A stretch of DNA of 64,000 nucleotides from Actinostola sp. cb2023. Taxonomy: Eukaryota; Cnidaria; Anthozoa; Actiniaria; Actinostolidae. Every line of letters starts with the position of its first letter. Position 1 is the stretch's first letter. Position numbers and translations under genes: made by a program. This document shows, piece by piece, positions 24,901-38,470 of this stretch. Location of the stretch: the NCBI GenBank assembly GCA_033675265.1, contig JAUJYZ010000976.1:1-64000 (forward strand), given 5' to 3'. Under the pieces are notes generated by a model. That model saw nothing but the letters and a program-made list of their open reading frames with translations. It searched no databases and was not told where the DNA came from.

Positions 24901-27900
24901 ACGAATGCAAGGGAGACTATCTGATTAGCCTGCGTAGCTTGGCGGTCTGGAAGGGGATTGGGGAGGGGGGAGGGGGAGGGGGAAAAGGATGGAGGAGAGG
25001 GGATTGGGGAGAAGAAGGGGGGAAAGACCGCCTGCCCGAAGACTATGGGTTTTTGAATTGCCCGACCGCTGGAGAACGGGAAATACTGATTGGCTAAAAA
25101 GTGACGTGTCTGTCAACGGGTGTCAACAACACTTATAATCATTCAAACTTTTCACGAGGCGGCGACACGCGACAGACGCGTGTATTGAAAAAGCCTTGGA
25201 ATTCTTAAATAATTCTCACAGAGATTTTACTTTCAAACCAGAGCAATTAGGCAGGCTGTTAAAGATTTGCTTCGAGGAAAAGATTGATGTTTTGGCTATT
25301 TTGCCCACAGGCTTTGTCAAAAGCATCAGTATATTTATAGTTTTCCTACTGGCAAGAAAAGCATTGGAACAGGACGATACACACTCAGTGAGTGTCGTTG
25401 TGATTTCTCCCTTGAAGAGTATCATTTTGGACCAGATTGCAGAGATACAATCTCTTAACTGTTCTGCAGTTGAAATCGAACTTTGCGAAAATATCGATGC
25501 CATTGTTAGTTCTCCTCCAGAGTTCATATAGTCGATAGCTGAGAGCGGCGTTTTCTCGTCTTCCTTTAGGGAAAAACAACAACAACAACAAAAAACAACC
25601 ACAGTACCTGCTCTACATCGAAGTGTTTCTGCAGTTGTCGTAGATGAGTGTCATACGATGGTGATGCCAAAGGTCAAATTGTAGGATTGGTTATTTTAAT
25701 TGGATTAGCAAAGAGGCGGTATTCAAAAACCTATAGTCTTCGGGCAGGCATTCTTTCCCCCCTTCTCCTCCCCAACCGCCGCTCCCCTCCCCTTCTCCTC
25801 CCCAATCCCCCTCCTCCTTCCTTTTCCCCCTCCCCCTTCCCAATCCCCTTCCAGACCGCCAAGCTACGCAGGCTACTATCTGATTGGTTCCTTTTCTCTC
25901 AATTTCTCAAGTTAAATACAGCGATTTGCAAAAATTATGTAAAAGCAATATATATCAATATATCAATATATTGGGTGCATTGTGGGTAATTTTCATTATA
26001 AAATTGCTGAATAAGCCCTCTAAAGTTCAAATTTATCAATTGTTTTTTCACATACATACTACAAATGTTAATTGGGTTTAGATTCAGGTTTAATAATAGC
26101 TAAAATCAAAGAATTAGGATTATGCAAATTACTATATATCGATATATCGATACATTAGGATTTTACAGAATTTTTGCAAATCGCTGTATGCAGTAATGTA
26201 AAATAGAAAAATAGAAAAACATTATTATGTCCTATAACCAATAATATTTGGAAAAAAAGGTTCCAGCATCACCACAATAAGCATCAGCCTCCTTGTCAAT
26301 ACACATACATAAACTTTATTAACGTGTCATGACTTCTAGCATACCACAAGTGGTACACTAATCGGGGACACTATTCTAATGTCCAATCATACCTCATAGA
26401 TGTTATTGTCATTGAAGCTACTTTCCTGACTTGGACCTAGAACAGAAGAAACAACTAGCCATTTCTCCTATTATAATATCATTATACTTTCGTCAGTCAG
26501 TCATTCTATACATTACAAGTAAGTACTATGATCATTTCTCCAGCAGAAATACCATTACGACTCCATTAAAATATTTATAAAATACATTCAGAAATCTCTG
26601 TGATCTGATTGGCTGTTACACTCGTTTGCATCAGGCTATGCAAACACGGTAATGATGTCCCAACTGTATTTATTTTATAAAAGAAATGTAAAACGTTTTT
26701 CTGTGTTTGCATACACCGAATCTCTACACCGAATCGAGATATGGCGTCCAATTTGAACTGCCAAAGTTCTGGACTGACTAGCCTCGTGTTCATGTGGAAA
26801 CACAAAAGCGTTTTCACATGAATGAGAGGCTAGTCAGTCCAGTACAATAAATTGGTCGCCATATTTTGATTCGGTGTATAGCCTGGCCATGGTGCAAACA
26901 CTCTGGGGTTTGGGAGAAGTCGAGAGCTCTGCGTAATGTGGCTCGGTTTTACACATCAGCTCTCAACTTCTCCCAAACTCCCCCTCGTGTGTGTGTACCA
27001 GGCTATGCAAACATGGAAACTGTTTTATATTTCTTAAACCAGGCCATTAACATGGCCAAGCCATGCTTTCACACCCAAACAAAGTCCACTACTGGTCATC
27101 ATTCAGATAAAACAGCAATGTTATGTGCAATGAATTTCAGCCTACCATTAGAAACTATAGCTGTGCTTGCTTGGGATATGTTGTCTGGAGTAGGTGGCTT
27201 TAGTGGAGTCTTTCTTTGCTTCAGAGCTGCTGCTTGTCTTAGTTTATAGACAGTTTGAAACAACTCGTAGAGAGTTGACGTTACAATACCAGCCTAGAAA
27301 TACACATGTATAGTGCACATTTATTATAGTGCAAGAAAAGTGTACATGTATATGTACATGTAGTTGATCAACATCCAAATTCTCCTTTAGGCCCCATTCA
27401 CACAATACCAGACGAATTTTTAAACTTTCAAAAATTTGACCAGTATACACCATTTACATGGAACCGTCTCTTTAATTACCGGTATATAAAAGAATGTCAT
27501 GTTCACACGGAACCGGATCAATATGGTAAGGTCAGTGGTTTTACCATCTGATCATGCACAGAGCCTGCCTAGTCAGCCACGCCAAAATACAGCTTGCAGT
27601 ACGAAAACTTATCCGGACAAGGTGTTTACATGTACATGGTACCAATCAATTATTTTTATCTGTGCAAGTCAAAAATTTGACCTTGATTTTGCAGGTCCCA
27701 AATTTGCACGGCTAGGCGTACACATTTTTGTACGGATAGCACAGTTCAGTGTGAGCAGAACGCCGAAACATACAACATTTTGAAAGGTTAAAAATTTATC
27801 TGGTACCTAAAGGAGAATTTAGTTTTTAATCAGAGATCACTTACGTTGTTCTTGCATGGAACCCTTCAATTTATGACAGACCATGTGTTCCAACCCATGA

Positions 27901-30900
27901 TGCATTGTGCTAATGATTTGATTTGTGTAAACAATATAATGTACATGCATTACCGTTTTTTTTTTGCCAAGGATGATTCAAACTGACCCCAAATCTTTTA
28001 GAATTTTTTATATCTTCGAAATTTCTTTTTTCGTGGCTTCAAGGCATCATGGGTTCGGGACACAGCATCTGGAAGCGAATAGTGTACTCACCACTTTGTC
28101 ATACTTGATTGCATACATCATATGTCCTACGCTGCCAGCCGCACACTTTGCACTACTAATAAAGCTAAAGATTTTCTTATCCTCAGGATCGTGAGTAATA
28201 AAAGAAACCTTGTTTACAGGGTGTTCAAACAAGACATTCTGAAAACAAAATGAATACACATCAATAATAATAATAATAATAATAAATATTTTGAGGAGGC
28301 CTCCGTCACTCAACATTGGCATCCAAAGAATTACAGTATATGGGTGTAGAGGAAATTATAGTGCTCAAGTTAGTAAGGAAGTGAAATCTCAATGATTTAT
28401 TGACTCCTGATTAGTACCGTAAACATTGGTAGATAAGCTGCACTTGCAGAGAAGCCACACCCTAAATTTGGCAACTCAAATTATTTTGGGAAAAAAAGGT
28501 TTTTGGAAGTAATTGAAAACCAATTAAAATCAAGAAGAAAGCTGTATAACCATATAATGTACTGTAGTGCCATATTTGCCGGTGTTCCCACACATACATG
28601 TAAGCTACAAATTGTAGCTAACAATGTACACCCCTGATTTCAAACAAGGGTCTTAAGGGAAAAGGTGTGGCTTGTCTGCCAGTTTTTGCTGTACTTCAGA
28701 TTTGATTTGCAACGATTTACAACCAGTATAATAATAATAATAATAAACTTTATTAATGTGTCTTAATTTGTTAGCTTACATTTAAAAGTATGCTAATTGG
28801 GGACACCTATCTAGAAAAATTGAACTAAAAATAATAATTAAAAATATATCACCTAATATATATTATTGTATGTCAATACAAATAATATCAAATCTAAGAT
28901 CTAAAAGTTATATTAAAATAATTAAAAAATATATATATATTACTAAAAAAATTATAATATGTATATATAAAATGCATTAATTAACTAATTATTACATAAA
29001 AAACAAGCGTGACATGTTTCTTGTATTAAATCCTTAAGTTCTAATTTCCTTATATGTGATTTGAAAATATTAATAGTGCTAGACTTTCTTATGGTTTCAC
29101 TAAGTTTTGACCATAGAACAGGTCCAAAATATCTAAGACTATGTTTACCGTATGTAACTGTATTAAATCTAGGTATAGTGAAGTCAGAGTTTCTAAGATT
29201 ATACTGATTGCAAGTGTTTTTCTTGAAAAGTTCCTGTATATAGGAAGGGCAAAATTCATTTTTGACTTTAAACATTAGGATAGCAATGTCCTGCAATCTT
29301 CTGTTCTGTAGTGTAGGTAGTTTTGCCATGCTTAAAAGCTCTTCATACGTGTCGATCTTATTGTTGTAAACAGCTCTTAACGCTCTTTCTTGAATACGCT
29401 CAAGTTTTCTGTTGTCAGATGCTCGGCAGAAGTGCCATACAGTATGACAGTACGTTAGTTGAGGCAGTATAGCAGATTTGTAGATAGTAAGTTTAGCTTT
29501 GATTGGTAACATGTTCCTTAATCTCATTAATACTCCAACTTTTTTGGCTGTTTTTTTACATACTGCGCCAACGTGATTTGTAAAATTCAGATTTTCATCA
29601 ATCGTCAAACCTAGGAGTTTCAATTCTGTGTCTTGTTTGATAGGTATATTCGACATTACGATATTCATATCTTTGTCTTTTTTCCTTGGCCCCAAACTCA
29701 TGGTTTGGTATTTCTCAAAGTTTCCTTGTAATAGGTTACTATCATACCATTCTGAAATCAGCTTTCCCTCCTTATTAAGAGCCTCTTCAACTTCCTTAAT
29801 CGTTTCACCAGTGGAATGAAGTTGGTGGTCATCTGCATACATTTTTAAGTTACATTTACTGATTGTATATGTTAAATCGTTCTGGAAAATATTCCATAGT
29901 AACGGGCCAAATGTCGAGCCTTGAGGGCACCCTCTAAGTACTTCCTTCCATTCACTAGCGACTTGAGAGCCGATTCTTACTCTGCATTTTCTTTTGTCAA
30001 AATATGATCGCATTAGTTTGATGGTAGATTCAGAAAATCCATAAGCTTTCAATTTACTTAATAGAAGTGGAGGATGTAATGAATCAAAAGCCTTGGACAT
30101 GTCAGTTGATAGTACTCCTACCATTTTCTTTTCATCGATAGCACTTTTTCCATTTTTCCACAAGACTAATCAGAGTTGTTTCCGTGCTGTGTCTTTTGCG
30201 ATAGGCTGTGAGATTACTACTAAGGCGTGGTTCCATAAATGTTGTTACTTGTTTACTTAATAATTTTTCAAACACTTTATCGCTAGCAGTAAGCAACGTA
30301 ATAGGCCTATAGTTCTTTACATCCAAATTATTATCTTTCTTGAAAACTGGGATCCATTCCCCTTTCTTCCAATCAGCAGGCCAATAACTTGCTTCTATGC
30401 ATTTATTGTATATGGTAGTCAAAGATGGTGCTAGTTCTTGGTGTCCCATCTTGAGAATCTTGAGCGGCATCCGATCATAACCAACAGCCTTTTTCACATT
30501 TAGTTCACTAAGTGCTTTGGATACTTCTCCACAGCTGAATTTCTGAATTTCAAGTTGAGGACCATTTACTATTCTTCTGTTGTTATTTATGGTTTGTGTG
30601 CTAGAATGGCTTTTTAACTGGTCTTCAGTGAGCGCCAATATTTCAGGATCTCCAATGTTTTTAGCCACCGAGGCAAAGTAATTTACAAAGTGATTAGCAA
30701 CTGTTTTTTGATCGCCTATGATAGCGCCATCAATTTCCAAGGTTACACATTGTTTATCATTTCCTTTAGCCCTTGTATTTAACATAGGCTTAAAAACTTT
30801 GTAAAACTCTTTCGGATTGGTTTTAATCTCTTCTGTTTTTGTTTTCCAGTATTCCTTTATAGCTTTTCGACGAAGCTTTGTTGCTGTATTCCTCCACTTA

Positions 30901-33900
30901 TTCTTTAGTTCGCGATTTTCTTGCGTTGGATTATTTAAGAATATTTTTCCATATCTACGTTTCTTCCTGATAGCAGCTTTCCACTCTGTTGTCATATATG
31001 GGACATCAGTCTCTCTCACTCTCATCTTCTTAAGCGGTGCATGGTCATCCAAGATGTTATTAAGTAAGGATTCCCAGTAATGATACTGGTCGTCTATGGA
31101 GTCAAAAATATTTCCTACGTGCCACGGTGCTGTTCTTAAATCATTTAAGAAGTTTTCTTCATCCATCTTCTTAAAATTTCTGAAGGTAACAACTTTACGA
31201 GGATGATGGATGGCATTTCCAGTCATAATCCCAATTACCATTGCATGGTCACTAATCTCTGGGTTGTAGACATGCGCTTCTTTAAAAAGTTCAGGTTTAT
31301 TTGTTAGAATGACATCGAGTAAAGTTTGTGTGTTAATCTTGTGGGTTTCGTTATCAAACAAGTAAGTCCATGAACATCCTCAAGATCCTTCAATATTTTA
31401 CCTTCCCTAAGTTCAGGTTTCAGACGATCAAGGTTTAGATCTCCAGTTATTACAACGAATTGCGTCTGTAGTGATGCCCAGGAGACGATATCATTTAGAT
31501 ATTTTTCCAATCTGAGGTAGTAATCATTTCCAACAGCCTTCGGAGGCCTATATAGACCAATAACTATCACTTCGTGTTTGCCAAACTTGGATTTGATGAC
31601 AAGTGATTCAAAAGTGTTGTATTTCCTCTGAAGTTTTAGCCTTTTTGTAGGTAGATTAGACGAGAAATACGCCAAAATTCCACCTCCTCCTTTGATACGA
31701 TCCTGTCTGTACAAGTTGTAACCTTCTAAACTGAACTGACTGTTTGGATATGACGAATCAATTTTTGTTTCCGTCAAGAAAATGACTTGTGCTTTGAGTT
31801 GATTAACTAATATTTTGAATTCTTCAAATTTGTTCTGTATACTGTTTATGTTCAGATGCATCATTAGTAGTCCTCGATTGTTCTTTTGTCTTGAGGAAAC
31901 AATACGTGACAGCGATTCTCCCATGGGATCTTCTTCTTCGCTTCCGTCATTAGCATATTCAACTTCATTTGTATCTGTCAGTGAGTTCGCTGTTTCATTT
32001 AATAATAATAAAGATTCATCAGAAGCCGTACTAAATGGCAGCGTATGTAATAAATCAGTGACTGCTCCCTGTGCACATCGTACACAGGTCCAGGCTTGTG
32101 TATTTGCTGCAATAGTAGCATATTGCATGGGCGTAACTCCGCCACACTTGATGTGCCAAGGAAGGCTGCACTGACAACAAACAACAGCTCGATGATTTCT
32201 TGCAATAGTCCTTGAGCACTGTTGGCATTTCGGTTTTTCCTGAATTGGTCCTGGATTTACACTGATATCCCCACTTGTAGCCAAGCGAGTTAGTTGAAAG
32301 GTAGAGTCTGAGTTTGAATATCGGCTCACTCGCGCTTTGTAGTAGCCATTTTCTTTGATATTTAGGAAATTGAAATGGCGCCACCGACAGTACCACGGAG
32401 GTTCAGATAACAAGCGAACCAAAGCATCTTCTGATCTGAGGCTTCCACATAGCGTACTCCTGAAGCTATTGGTGTTTAAGTTGACATTTAAACTTGGTCT
32501 TCTCGTATAACAGATAATAGAGACGAGTAAAAGAACCCCAATTCTGGAGCTAGACTGATCAGGCGTCATCCTGATTGCATGATGAAAGCCTTACTATACC
32601 CGTGCTGCAACAGTATGACAAGTTTCCTACCCGTGATGAAACTTATGACAAGCCTTACTATATCCGTGATGCAACAGTATAACAAGATTACTATACCCGC
32701 GCTGCAACAGTATGACAAGTTTCTTACCCGTGATGCAAATTATGACAAGCCTTACTATATCCGTGATGCAACAGTATAACAAGATTACTATACCCGCGCT
32801 GCAACAGTATCCCAATCCTAAGCGTGTACATGTAATAAAGAAAGAAAGGGATTACCAGGGATTCAGGGGGGTATTCAGGTGTTACAATCCCCTCCCCCCA
32901 TGAGTATTTGCTGATAACTTTATCAATCTGTCCGTCCATAAGTCTGATACAATATTTGCATCCATACTCTAAAAATAGCTCAGATAAAAATAGAAATAGT
33001 TGAGTAAAAGTCCTGGTTTCCCAGCAGCTCTAACAAAGCCCCTGATGCATGTATGACTGAAAGGGGCTCCATGTTCTATAATTATCATATTTGGGCATTC
33101 AATTAAATATGCAGTGTTGTATTATGTGCGTCTGTGTGTCTGTTATCAAGTGGAATGTCAGACAAAATGTATACAAAATGTGTGCACTTTTATAATACTT
33201 ACCTTTGTTCGTTCTTCCAGTATTTTGATTCCCATAACAGTTACATTCAGGATAATCTTGGGCTTATGTTCACCACTCTGCTTTAAATGTTGCTGAGGTA
33301 GAAGAGGACAGAGAAGTGCCATCAAAAGACTATGGCAAAATGCATGACATATACTTTGATAGCTCATTTATTTAGGTACATGTAGCAGCATTTATTACAT
33401 GCTAAAAGTTGCAGAAGTGCTTCAACTTATGCATATAGCAAATATATGCCTACTTTGAGTTTCTTTAATGCCTCTAAACACATACTGTCTCCTCTAGGCC
33501 CATCGACTTCTGCTACACCAAGAAGCTAACAAAATAGAAACAACAGAAATGTTAGAACCAGACGAGTAAAACATCGGGTACATCGTGGCTGATTTTCGAT
33601 CACCTGACTACATGTAGTTCCGAACTCTATCCGAAGATTCTATTGTTACGTTACATTACATTATGGACTTACACACCCGATGGCATAGTGGCTATCATTG
33701 CTTTAAGCAACAGTAGCCACAAAAATGAATTCATATTCATTAGACAAATATTACATCAGACAACGTCTTACAACTACACCATTACAGTGCGACGATTTTA
33801 GCCAGGGCAATTTAGACAAAGAGAACCAATCACAATTCAGACGAAAATAGAGCTAATTTCAAAATTTGTGTACTTCAGCCAATCAGGAGATAGCATTCTC

Positions 33901-36900
33901 GTTATCTAAGTGGCCAAGGTCTCTACCCCCAGTATGGACTTTTCCTCTCTACTCTCTCCACCCCCAGTATAGACTTTTCCTCTCTACTCTCTCCACCCCA
34001 GTATGGACTTTTCCTCTCCACTCTCTCCACCCCCAGTATGGACTTTTCCTCTCCACTCTCTCCACCCCCAGTATGGACTTTTCCTCTCTACTCTCTCCAC
34101 CCCCAGTATGGACTTTTCCTCTCCACTCTCTCCATCCCAGTATGGAATTTTCCTCTCTACTCTCTCCACCCCAGTATGGACTTTTCCTCTCTACTCTCTC
34201 CACCCCCAGTATGGACTTTTCCTCTCCACTCTCTCCACCCCCAGTATGGACTTTTCCTCTCCACTCTCTCCACCCCCAGTATGGACTTTTCCTCTCCACT
34301 CTCTCCACCCCCAGTATGGACTTTTCCTCTCCACTCTCTCCACCCCCAGTATGGACTTTTCCTCTCCACTCCCCCAGTATGGACTTTTCCTCTCCACTCT
34401 CTCCACCCCCAGTATGGACTTTTCCTCTCCACTCTCTCCACCCCCAGTATGGACTTTTCCTCTCCACTCTCTCCACCCCCAGTATGGACTTTTCCTCTCC
34501 ACTCTCTCCACCCCCAGTATGGACTTTTCCTCTCCACTCTCTCCACCCCCAGTATGGACTTTTCCTCTCTACTCTCTCCACCCCCAGTATGGGACTTTTC
34601 CTCTCCACTCTCTCCACCCCCAGTATGGACTTTTCCTCTCCACTCTCTCCTCCCCATAGTATGGACTTTTCCTCTCCACTCTCTCCACCCCCAGTATGGA
34701 CTTTTCCTCTCCACTCTCTCCACCCCCAGTATGGACTTTTCCTCTCCACTCTCTCCACCCCCAGTATGGACTTTTCCTCTCTACTCTCTCCACCCCCAGT
34801 ATGGACTTTTCCTCTCCACTCTCTCCACCCCCAGTATGGACTTTTCCTCTCCACTCTCTCCACCCCCAGTATGGACTTTTCCTCTCCACTCTCTCCACCC
34901 CCAGTATGGACTTTTCCTCTCCACTCTCTCCACCCCCAGTATGGACTTTTCCTCTCCACTCTCTCCACCCCCAGTATGGACTTTTCCTCTCCACTCTCTC
35001 CACCCCCAGTATGGACTTTTCCTCTCCACTCTCTCCACCCCATGGACTTTTTTCCTCCTCTCCACTTTTCCTCTCCACTCTCCCCCAGTATGGACTTTTC
35101 CTCTCCACTCTCTCCACCCCTAGTATGGACTTTTCCTCTCTACTCTCTCCACCCCCAGTATGGACTTTTCCTCTCTCACTCTCTCCACCCCAGTATGGAC
35201 TTTTCCTCTCTACTCTCTCCATCCCAGTATGGAATTTTCCTCTCTACTCTCTCCACCCCCAGTATGGACTTTTCCTCTCTACTCTCTCCACCCATAGTAT
35301 GGACTTTTCCTCTCCACTCTCTCCACCCCCAGTATGGACTTTTCCTCTCCACTCTCTCCACCCCCAGTATGGACTTTTCCTCTCCACTCTTTCCACCCCC
35401 AGTATGGACTTTTCCTCTCCACTCTCTCCACCCCCAGTATGGACTTTTCCTCTCCACTCTCTCCACCCCCAGTATGGACTTTTCCTCTCCACTCTCTCCA
35501 CCCCCAGTATGGACTTTTCCTCTCCACTCTCTCCACCCCCATGGACTTTTCCTCTCTCTACTCTCTCCACCCCTAGTATGGACTTTTCCTCTCTACTCTC
35601 TCCACCCCCAGTATGGACTTTTCCTCTCCACTCTCTCCACCCCCAGTATGGACTTTTCCTCTCCACTCTCTCCACCCCCAGTATGGACTTTTCCTCTCCA
35701 CTCTCTCCACCCCCAGTATGGACTTTTCCTCTCCACTCTCTCCACCCCCAGTATGGACTTTTCCTCTCCACTCTCTCCACCCCCAGTATGGACTTTTCCT
35801 CTCTACTCTCTCCACCCCCAGTATGGACTTTTCCTCTCCACTCTCTCCACCCCCAGTATGGACTTTTCCTCTCCACTCTCTCCACCCCCAGTATGGACTT
35901 TTCCTCTCCACTCTTTCCACCCCCAGTATGGACTTTTCCTCTCCACTCTCTCCACCCCCAGTATGGACTTTTCCTCTCCACTCTCTCCACCCCATGGACT
36001 TTTCCTCTCCACTCTCTCCACCCCCAGTATGGACTTTTCCTCTCCACTCTCTCCACCCCATGGACTTTTCCTCTCCACTCTCTCCACCCCCAGTATGGAC
36101 TTTTCCTCTCCACTCTCTCCACCCCCAGTATGGACTTTTCCTCTCCACTCTCTCCACCCCCAGTATGGACTTTTCCTCTCTACTCTCTCCACCCCCAGTA
36201 TGGACTTTTCCTCTCCACTCTCTCCACCCCCAGTATGGACTTTTCCTCTCCACTCTCTCCACCCATAGTATGGACTTTTCCTCTCCACTCTCTCCACCCC
36301 CAGTATGGACTTTTTCCTCTCCACTCTCTCCACCCCCAGTATGGACTTTTCCTCTCCACTCTCTCCACCCCCAGTATGGACTTTTCCTCTCCACTCTCTC
36401 CACCCCCAGTATGGACTTTTCCTCTCCACTCTCTCCACCCCATGGACTTTTCCTCTCCACTCTCTCCACCCCCAGTATGGACTTTTCCTCTCCACTCTCT
36501 CCACCCCATGGACTTTTCCTCTCCACTCTCTCCACCCCTAGTATGGACTTTTCCTCTCTACTCTCTCCACCCCCAGTATGGACTTTTCCTCTCACTCTCT
36601 CCACCCCAGTATGGACTTTTCCTCTCTACTCTCTCCATCCCAGTATGGAATCTTCCTCTCTACTCTCTCCACCCCCAGTATGGACTTTTCCTCTCTACTC
36701 TCTCCACCCATAGTATGGACTTTTCCTCTCCACTCTCTCCACCCCCAGTATGGACTTTTCCTCTCCACTCTCTCCACCCCCAGTATGGACTTTTCCTCTC
36801 CACTCTTTCCACCCCCAGTATGGACTTTTCCTCTCCACTCTCTCCACCCCCAGTATGGACTTTTCCTCTCCACTCTCTCCACCCCATGGACTTTTCCTCT

Positions 36901-38432
36901 CCACTCTCTCACCCCCAGTATGGACTTTTCCTCTCCACTCTCTCCACCCCATGGACTTTTCCTCTCCACTCTCTCCACCCCTAGTATGGACTTCTCCTCT
37001 CTACTCTCTCCACCCCCAGTATGGACTTTTCCTCTCACTCTCTCCACCCCAGTATGGACTTTTCCTCTCTACTCTCTCCATCCCAGTATGGAATATTCCT
37101 CTCTACTCTCTCCACCCCAGTATGGACTTTTCCTCTCTACTCTCTCCACCCATAGTATGGACTTTTCCTCTCCACTCTCTCCACCCCCAGTATGGACTTT
37201 TCCTCTCCACTCTCTCCACCCCCAGTATGGACTTTTCCTCTCCACTCTTTCCACCCCCAGTATGGACTTTTCCTCTCCACTCTCTCCACCCCCAGTATGG
37301 ACTTTTCCTCTCCACTCTCTCCACCCCCAGTATGGACTTTTCCTCTCCACTCTCTCCACCCCCAGTATGGACTTTTCCTCTCCACTCTCTCCACCCCCAG
37401 TATGGACTTTTCCTCTCCACTCTCTCCACCCCATGGACTTTTCCTCTCCACTCTCTCCACCCCCAGTATGGACTTTTCCTCTCCACTCGCTCCACCCCAT
37501 GGACTTTTCCTCTCCACTCTCTCCACCCCTAGTATGGACTTTTCCTCTCCACTCTCTCCACCTCCAGTATGGACTTTTCCTCTCCACTCTCTCCACCCCC
37601 AGTATGGACTTTTCCTCTCTACTCTCTCCACCCCCAGTATGGACTTTTCCTCTCCACTCTCTCCACCCCCAGTATGGACTTTTCCTCTCTACTCTCTCCA
37701 CCCCCAGTATGGACTCTTCCTCTCCACTCTCTCTACCCTAGTGGGCAGTGGTGATATCATTAATATCTTCACATGTGAAGACATCATTTTACGAATAAAA
37801 AAAGAAAATCTATGTTTTCTACCACTGATTGTTATATGGAGATATGGAATTTATCTTCTCATGTTGAGAAATATCGCACTTGCGATATTATCTCACTCGT
37901 GAGATAAATTTTTCAACACTCAAATATAAATCCTGTATCTCCATGTGGCCATGTAATATCCTCTATATATTTCTTAAATGTCATATTTTATTAGTGATTT
38001 TTCAAATAATATTTTTCAAATTATTTGATCACAAAAAAAATATCAAAAATTAATGTGGCAGAAACTTGATACTTTTTCTAGGTATCATATTAGGAAAGGA
38101 AAGTTTTTCAATACATCTGTGAGCGAAATCTGGACAGAAAGATACATGCTCAATTCAGACAGCAAATTCCATGTCCATGTCCATGTCCATCGGTAACCCC
38201 CCTCCCCCTCCCCCTCAACCTAAGAAAGTGCCTCCGAGCACACTCAACTCATACTCATCTATTAATCCACAAGGGAGCTTTATTTTGTAAAAGGTTGTTG
38301 TGTAGATTAGAATCCTGTGAATTTCCTGTATTCTTGCAAACAGCAACACAGTATGAAAACAGTTATTGATGGTTTGTTTTTATTACTCGGGCCCAGGCCG
38401 CAGGCCGCCCGAGTTAGAAAATGCGGATTTCG

Positions 38433-38470
<38 letters not shown>

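Larger units (their letters stand above)
28728..32577 (-). mobile_element. CR1-type non-LTR retrotransposon, frameshifted, in DAB intron 4
   Basis: Nearly full-length LINE in the same orientation as DAB. In order on the minus strand: hydrophobic N terminus, a 2A-like motif, a PHD-type zinc finger, an apurinic-type endonuclease, reverse transcriptase with YADD, and a 3' tail of AATAAAGTTTATT followed by (ATT)n near 28728-28745. The reading frame shifts near 31340 and again near 30145, so this copy is inactive. Related 3' sequence at 26308-26384 shows the family moved more than once here. Confidence 0.9.

Noticed and set aside
33925..37740. Possible CRISPR-like or regularly spaced array
   Set aside because: Units are contiguous with no unique spacers, and the genome is clearly animal.
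33866..37902. Very long ORFs (up to 800 codons) on both strands
   Set aside because: They are made wholly by the 35-bp minisatellite, which lacks stops in its consensus. Several overlapping frames are open at once and the region lies in a DAB intron.
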